Below the pieces are notes generated by a model that had not been told where the DNA came from, made no database searches, and worked only from the letters and a program-made list of their open reading frames with translations. Positions 61,558-64,000 of a stretch of 64,000 bases of DNA are shown piece after piece (the stretch's first letter is position 1; each line of letters opens with the position of its first letter). Source of the stretch: Phytopythium helicoides (Eukaryota; Oomycota; Peronosporomycetes; Pythiales; Pythiaceae); assembly GCA_024867545.1 (NCBI GenBank), contig JANFNE010000031.1, positions 124,001-188,000 of the forward strand, in the 5' to 3' direction. Position numbers and translations under genes: made by a program.

Positions 61558-62880
61558 TTACCAGAACATGCCGCCACCCGAACCCGACCCACTGACCGTG
61601 GCCTTGTTGCGACTGTAGCGCATGTACTTCTGATCATTGAGCTTGTCACCCTGCGTCTTGTCGAGACCAATCATAGCCGGCTTGGTAGGAGAGCTTGAGC
61701 CCATGGGTGCCATGCCAGAGAAAGGCTTGCCCAAGCGCGATGGCGAGGCTGGGCCTGTCATCTTGCCCGGCGATGCAAGTGATCCAGAACTGGCGAAGTC
61801 TCCCTGGAGGGGAGGAAGCGCGCCTGTCGACCCGGTGTTGGCGCCGCGGGCAACTAACTTTCCTGACGCACTTCCGCTACTAGTTGTAGCGTTGGCAGGG
61901 TTGAGCTGCCACATCTTGGCCTCGATAGCCTCCATGAACTGCTGTTGTGGGCCAATCACGCTGCCTGGGCGACAAAGTCGAAGCCAACCGATCAGCTCAT
62001 GGGCCGAAAACATGTCGTGCTTCATCATGTACGCGCCAATGCACGTGCCCGTACGCCCAAGACCAGCTTTGCAGTGTACGGCCACGGCACCAGGCGTCTT
62101 CTCACAAGCCTCGAGGAAGCGCAAGAGAATAGGCATTGGCGCGTTGGTACCGTCTGGATAGATCAGGTCGAGATGGTCGATGCCTGCGCTCAAGAACTTC
62201 TTCTCATCGTACTGCTTGTCGTTCAAGCGAACAACGAGCGTCACGTTTCGCTTCTTAAAATACGGGATGTAGTGCTCCGGTGTGAGCATCACATGGCCTT
62301 GGGGTGTGCGGCAGTAGTGGTTGTGAGGACCCGCAAACGCAATGAACTTTGGCGAAACCCAAGTCAGGTCGCCATTCTCGACGCGCTCAAAGTGCTGGTA
62401 CTCGTGCAAATCGAAAGTCGCTGTTGAAATGTAGCTTGAGCGCAACGCACGCTCGAGTCCGCGAAGACAGTCCAGAATCGTGAGGTTGAACGTACACACG
62501 GTCGGCGTGGCGTCGTGGAAAGAGGGGAAGCGCATGTGCTGGAAAGGGGCAAACGCCTGGTCCGCACTCATCTTTTGGAACAGCACGGCCCAGCATCCTA
62601 GAATGCAGACAGCATTGGCTCGGCGCTGGCCCTGGGTGGACGAGTAGAAGACGACAACTTCGCCACTCTTTGCTGCAGCTGCAAGCTTCTTGTTGAGCGT
62701 CTCGGAGAAGACAAACGTGTGACCGAGGTTGAGCGGCCCGAAGTCCAAATAAAAGTTCCAGTACACAAGTTCATCGTCGATTGAGAAGAAGTGCGCACCG
62801 GGAGTTCGAGCTGGTGGGGCCTTCTTCAGCGGTGTGTAGAACAGCCGCCCCGGCAGGAACTCGACAGCTTCCTCAAGCCC
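61558..62880 (-). CDS. CDC14: CDC14-type dual-specificity protein phosphatase
   Basis: Removes phosphates from CDK-type pSer-Pro sites; in oomycetes CDC14 has been linked to sporulation. The N-terminal DSP-like domain shows FFSIDDELVYWNFYLDFGPLNLG and LNKKL. The catalytic loop HCKAGLGRTG contains Cys (codon 62071-62073) and Arg (62053-62055), followed by the CDC14 signature RPGSVIGPQQ. The C-terminal tail (about 110 residues) is Ser/Gly/Pro-rich with several Ser-Pro sites. Conserved sequence reaches back to at least 62880 (LEEAVEFLPGRLFY) without an in-frame ATG. An ATG at 62938 precedes a GTATAT in another phase, so the first exon is unresolved. The 3' end may also be spliced (see 61275-61404). 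Confidence 0.9.
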   Translation of the reverse strand, partial: GLEEAVEFLPGRLFYTPLKKAPPARTPGAHFFSIDDELVYWNFYLDFGPLNLGHTFVFSETLNKKLAAAAKSGEVVVFYSSTQGQRRANAVCILGCWAVLFQKMSADQAFAPFQHMRFPSFHDATPTVCTFNLTILDCLRGLERALRSSYISTATFDLHEYQHFERVENGDLTWVSPKFIAFAGPHNHYCRTPQGHVMLTPEHYIPYFKKRNVTLVVRLNDKQYDEKKFLSAGIDHLDLIYPDGTNAPMPILLRFLEACEKTPGAVAVHCKAGLGRTGTCIGAYMMKHDMFSAHELIGWLRLCRPGSVIGPQQQFMEAIEAKMWQLNPANATTSSGSASGKLVARGANTGSTGALPPLQGDFASSGSLASPGKMTGPASPSRLGKPFSGMAPMGSSSPTKPAMIGLDKTQGDKLNDQKYMRYSRNKATVSGSGSGGGMFW

Positions 62881-63715
62881 TGGAACGCCACTTGCAAGCA
62901 GCTTGGATATACCTGGAGTTGATGCCCGCCGTTGCCATTTTCGCAGGAAGGTTGGATCGGTGCAGCTACAGAGAGCTGCTTGAAGGCAGCGCTTGGGCAG
63001 TGGCTTGTCGAATGGGATCTGAAGCCCTCGGAATACGTGGCGCAGGAAAACACGGCAAGAAACAAATCGTAGCTGCCTTGTCGCCTTGGTGCTCAGATTG
63101 CAGTGGAACGCTCTGCATCGTGGCCCTCTTGGAGGTCTTATCGCCTCCCTGAGCTCCTCGCCAAGGCTTCTTTGCCGCTTCCGGCTTCAAGGAGCCGTTC
63201 CTGGCACAGACCGCAAGCTATTTGCAGCACCCAGAGGATCAGCAGTTTCTCCATTCGAGCTATTTGCATCGAGCTAATCTGAGCTGGAAGACAAACTGCA
63301 CGCAGCACGATTTTTACGTTTGCGGTTGTGGTGGCCACTGCAACCACACTGTGGCCACTGTTGCGGCATGGTGAAAAAACCAAGTCTGTGATGGTGTCGA
63401 TGGGAGAGACAACAATCTCGTGGCATCATCGCATGCAAATGTCTGCGACATATGATTACTGAGCCAGCTGGAGCCCGAAATTCCTTCAGCGACTGTGCTG
63501 GTGGATGATGGCTGCCCAAGGTGCAGAGGAACGAGTGTCCACAACCCACAAATCGGCCAACTGCGAGCAGTAACAGCCCAACGCATGCTCCTTGGCACTC
63601 CGTGAGCACAGCTGCAGGGTGGTGGATCACAGTTCCAATTCATCTGCATCGGTTCGATGGCTGTGCGCGCCTGCGCAATACTCGACTCCATCTTGCTATC
63701 GGACGAGTGAAGCCC
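62881..63715. other. Divergent region between CDC14 and the partial gene at the edge
   Basis: Should contain the CDC14 promoter and first exon on the minus strand (ATG candidate at 62938) and the 5' flank of the gene at 63716. Several short frames, none convincing. Confidence 0.45.
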
Positions 63716-64000
63716 ATGCCGAGACTGCTTCGAGCTTCCGGCGCCGGTGCTGAGAGCTGCCGACTGTCAGAAGAGAACCTCGCGTCGTTGGACGCCATGA
63801 TTGACCGCGAGTTGCATGGACGCTCGACGTGGTCGCTTCGACCATCGGACACGGTGTCGCCTCGTTTTCCCCACCAACCGCGTCCCAGCAGCTACCCCCA
63901 GCGTCACGAGTCGCTTCTCACTCCAGGCGCAAGATCTGCTGCCCACGTCACCATCGCGCGAACGAAGGTTGTCGATGGCATCAACGCCGTCGGGAAGTCG
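63716..64000 (+). CDS. Unknown protein, 3' end outside window
   Basis: From the ATG at 63716 the frame is open for 95 codons to the window edge. The encoded peptide is Arg/Ser/Pro-rich (LSEENLASLDAMIDRELHG, then PRFPHQPRPSSYPQR) without a signal peptide or recognisable domain, and ends in a more structured stretch (HVTIARTKVVDGINAVGKS). It may be the N-terminus of a larger protein. Function unknown. Confidence 0.45.
   Translation, partial: MPRLLRASGAGAESCRLSEENLASLDAMIDRELHGRSTWSLRPSDTVSPRFPHQPRPSSYPQRHESLLTPGARSAAHVTIARTKVVDGINAVGKS

Noticed and set aside
1..64000. Search for CRISPR arrays, rRNA, bacterial insertion sequences or viral genes
   Set aside because: No regularly spaced repeats, rRNA-like sequence, transposase motifs or viral polymerase motifs were seen.

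Overview
The window looks like nuclear DNA from an oomycete, most likely Phytophthora or a close relative. This is inferred from gene content: KRE6/SKN1-type beta-glucan proteins, secreted CAP/PR1 and GH43 arabinanase genes, S33-type serine hydrolases, oomycete-style LRR membrane proteins, and a cluster of basic/coiled-coil proteins with a START-like domain. Genes are compact and mostly intron-poor, and several 5' flanks carry Inr-like motifs. No species call is possible from sequence alone.

Layout. 1-2600 holds a decayed Aquarius-type RNA helicase. 3776-9090 is a tandem pair of KRE6/SKN1-like glycosyl-hydrolase-16 membrane proteins. 9199-13309 carries an N-terminal methyltransferase (NTMT1-like), a secreted CAP protein and a GH43 endo-arabinanase. 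13687-18161 holds an ABCC/MRP transporter and a small unknown gene. 18603-31593 contains four alpha/beta hydrolases. The last two of these belong to a cassette of about 7.1 kb that occurs twice (about 22650-29728 and 30500-37686). Each cassette is hydrolase, then a divergently transcribed pair of mutually homologous multi-pass surface proteins, then a nearly invariant 430-bp non-coding block.

37915-40140 and 58905-61174 are two copies of an LRR-containing membrane protein. They bracket a 19-kb region with two related basic proteins, a MADF/Myb-like gene, a SAP/AT-hook nuclear protein and seven START-like family genes in mixed orientation. 61558-62880 is a CDC14 phosphatase, and a partial unknown gene runs off the right edge.

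A practical warning: six genes are otherwise intact but carry one or two single-base frameshifts, most of them in homopolymer runs, while a paralogue in the window is intact. These may be sequencing errors or recent lesions. Functional links are mostly inferred. Cell-wall glucan synthesis, plant-wall degradation and secreted CAP fit a plant-associated oomycete, and the duplicated surface-protein cassette is the least explained and most interesting unit.
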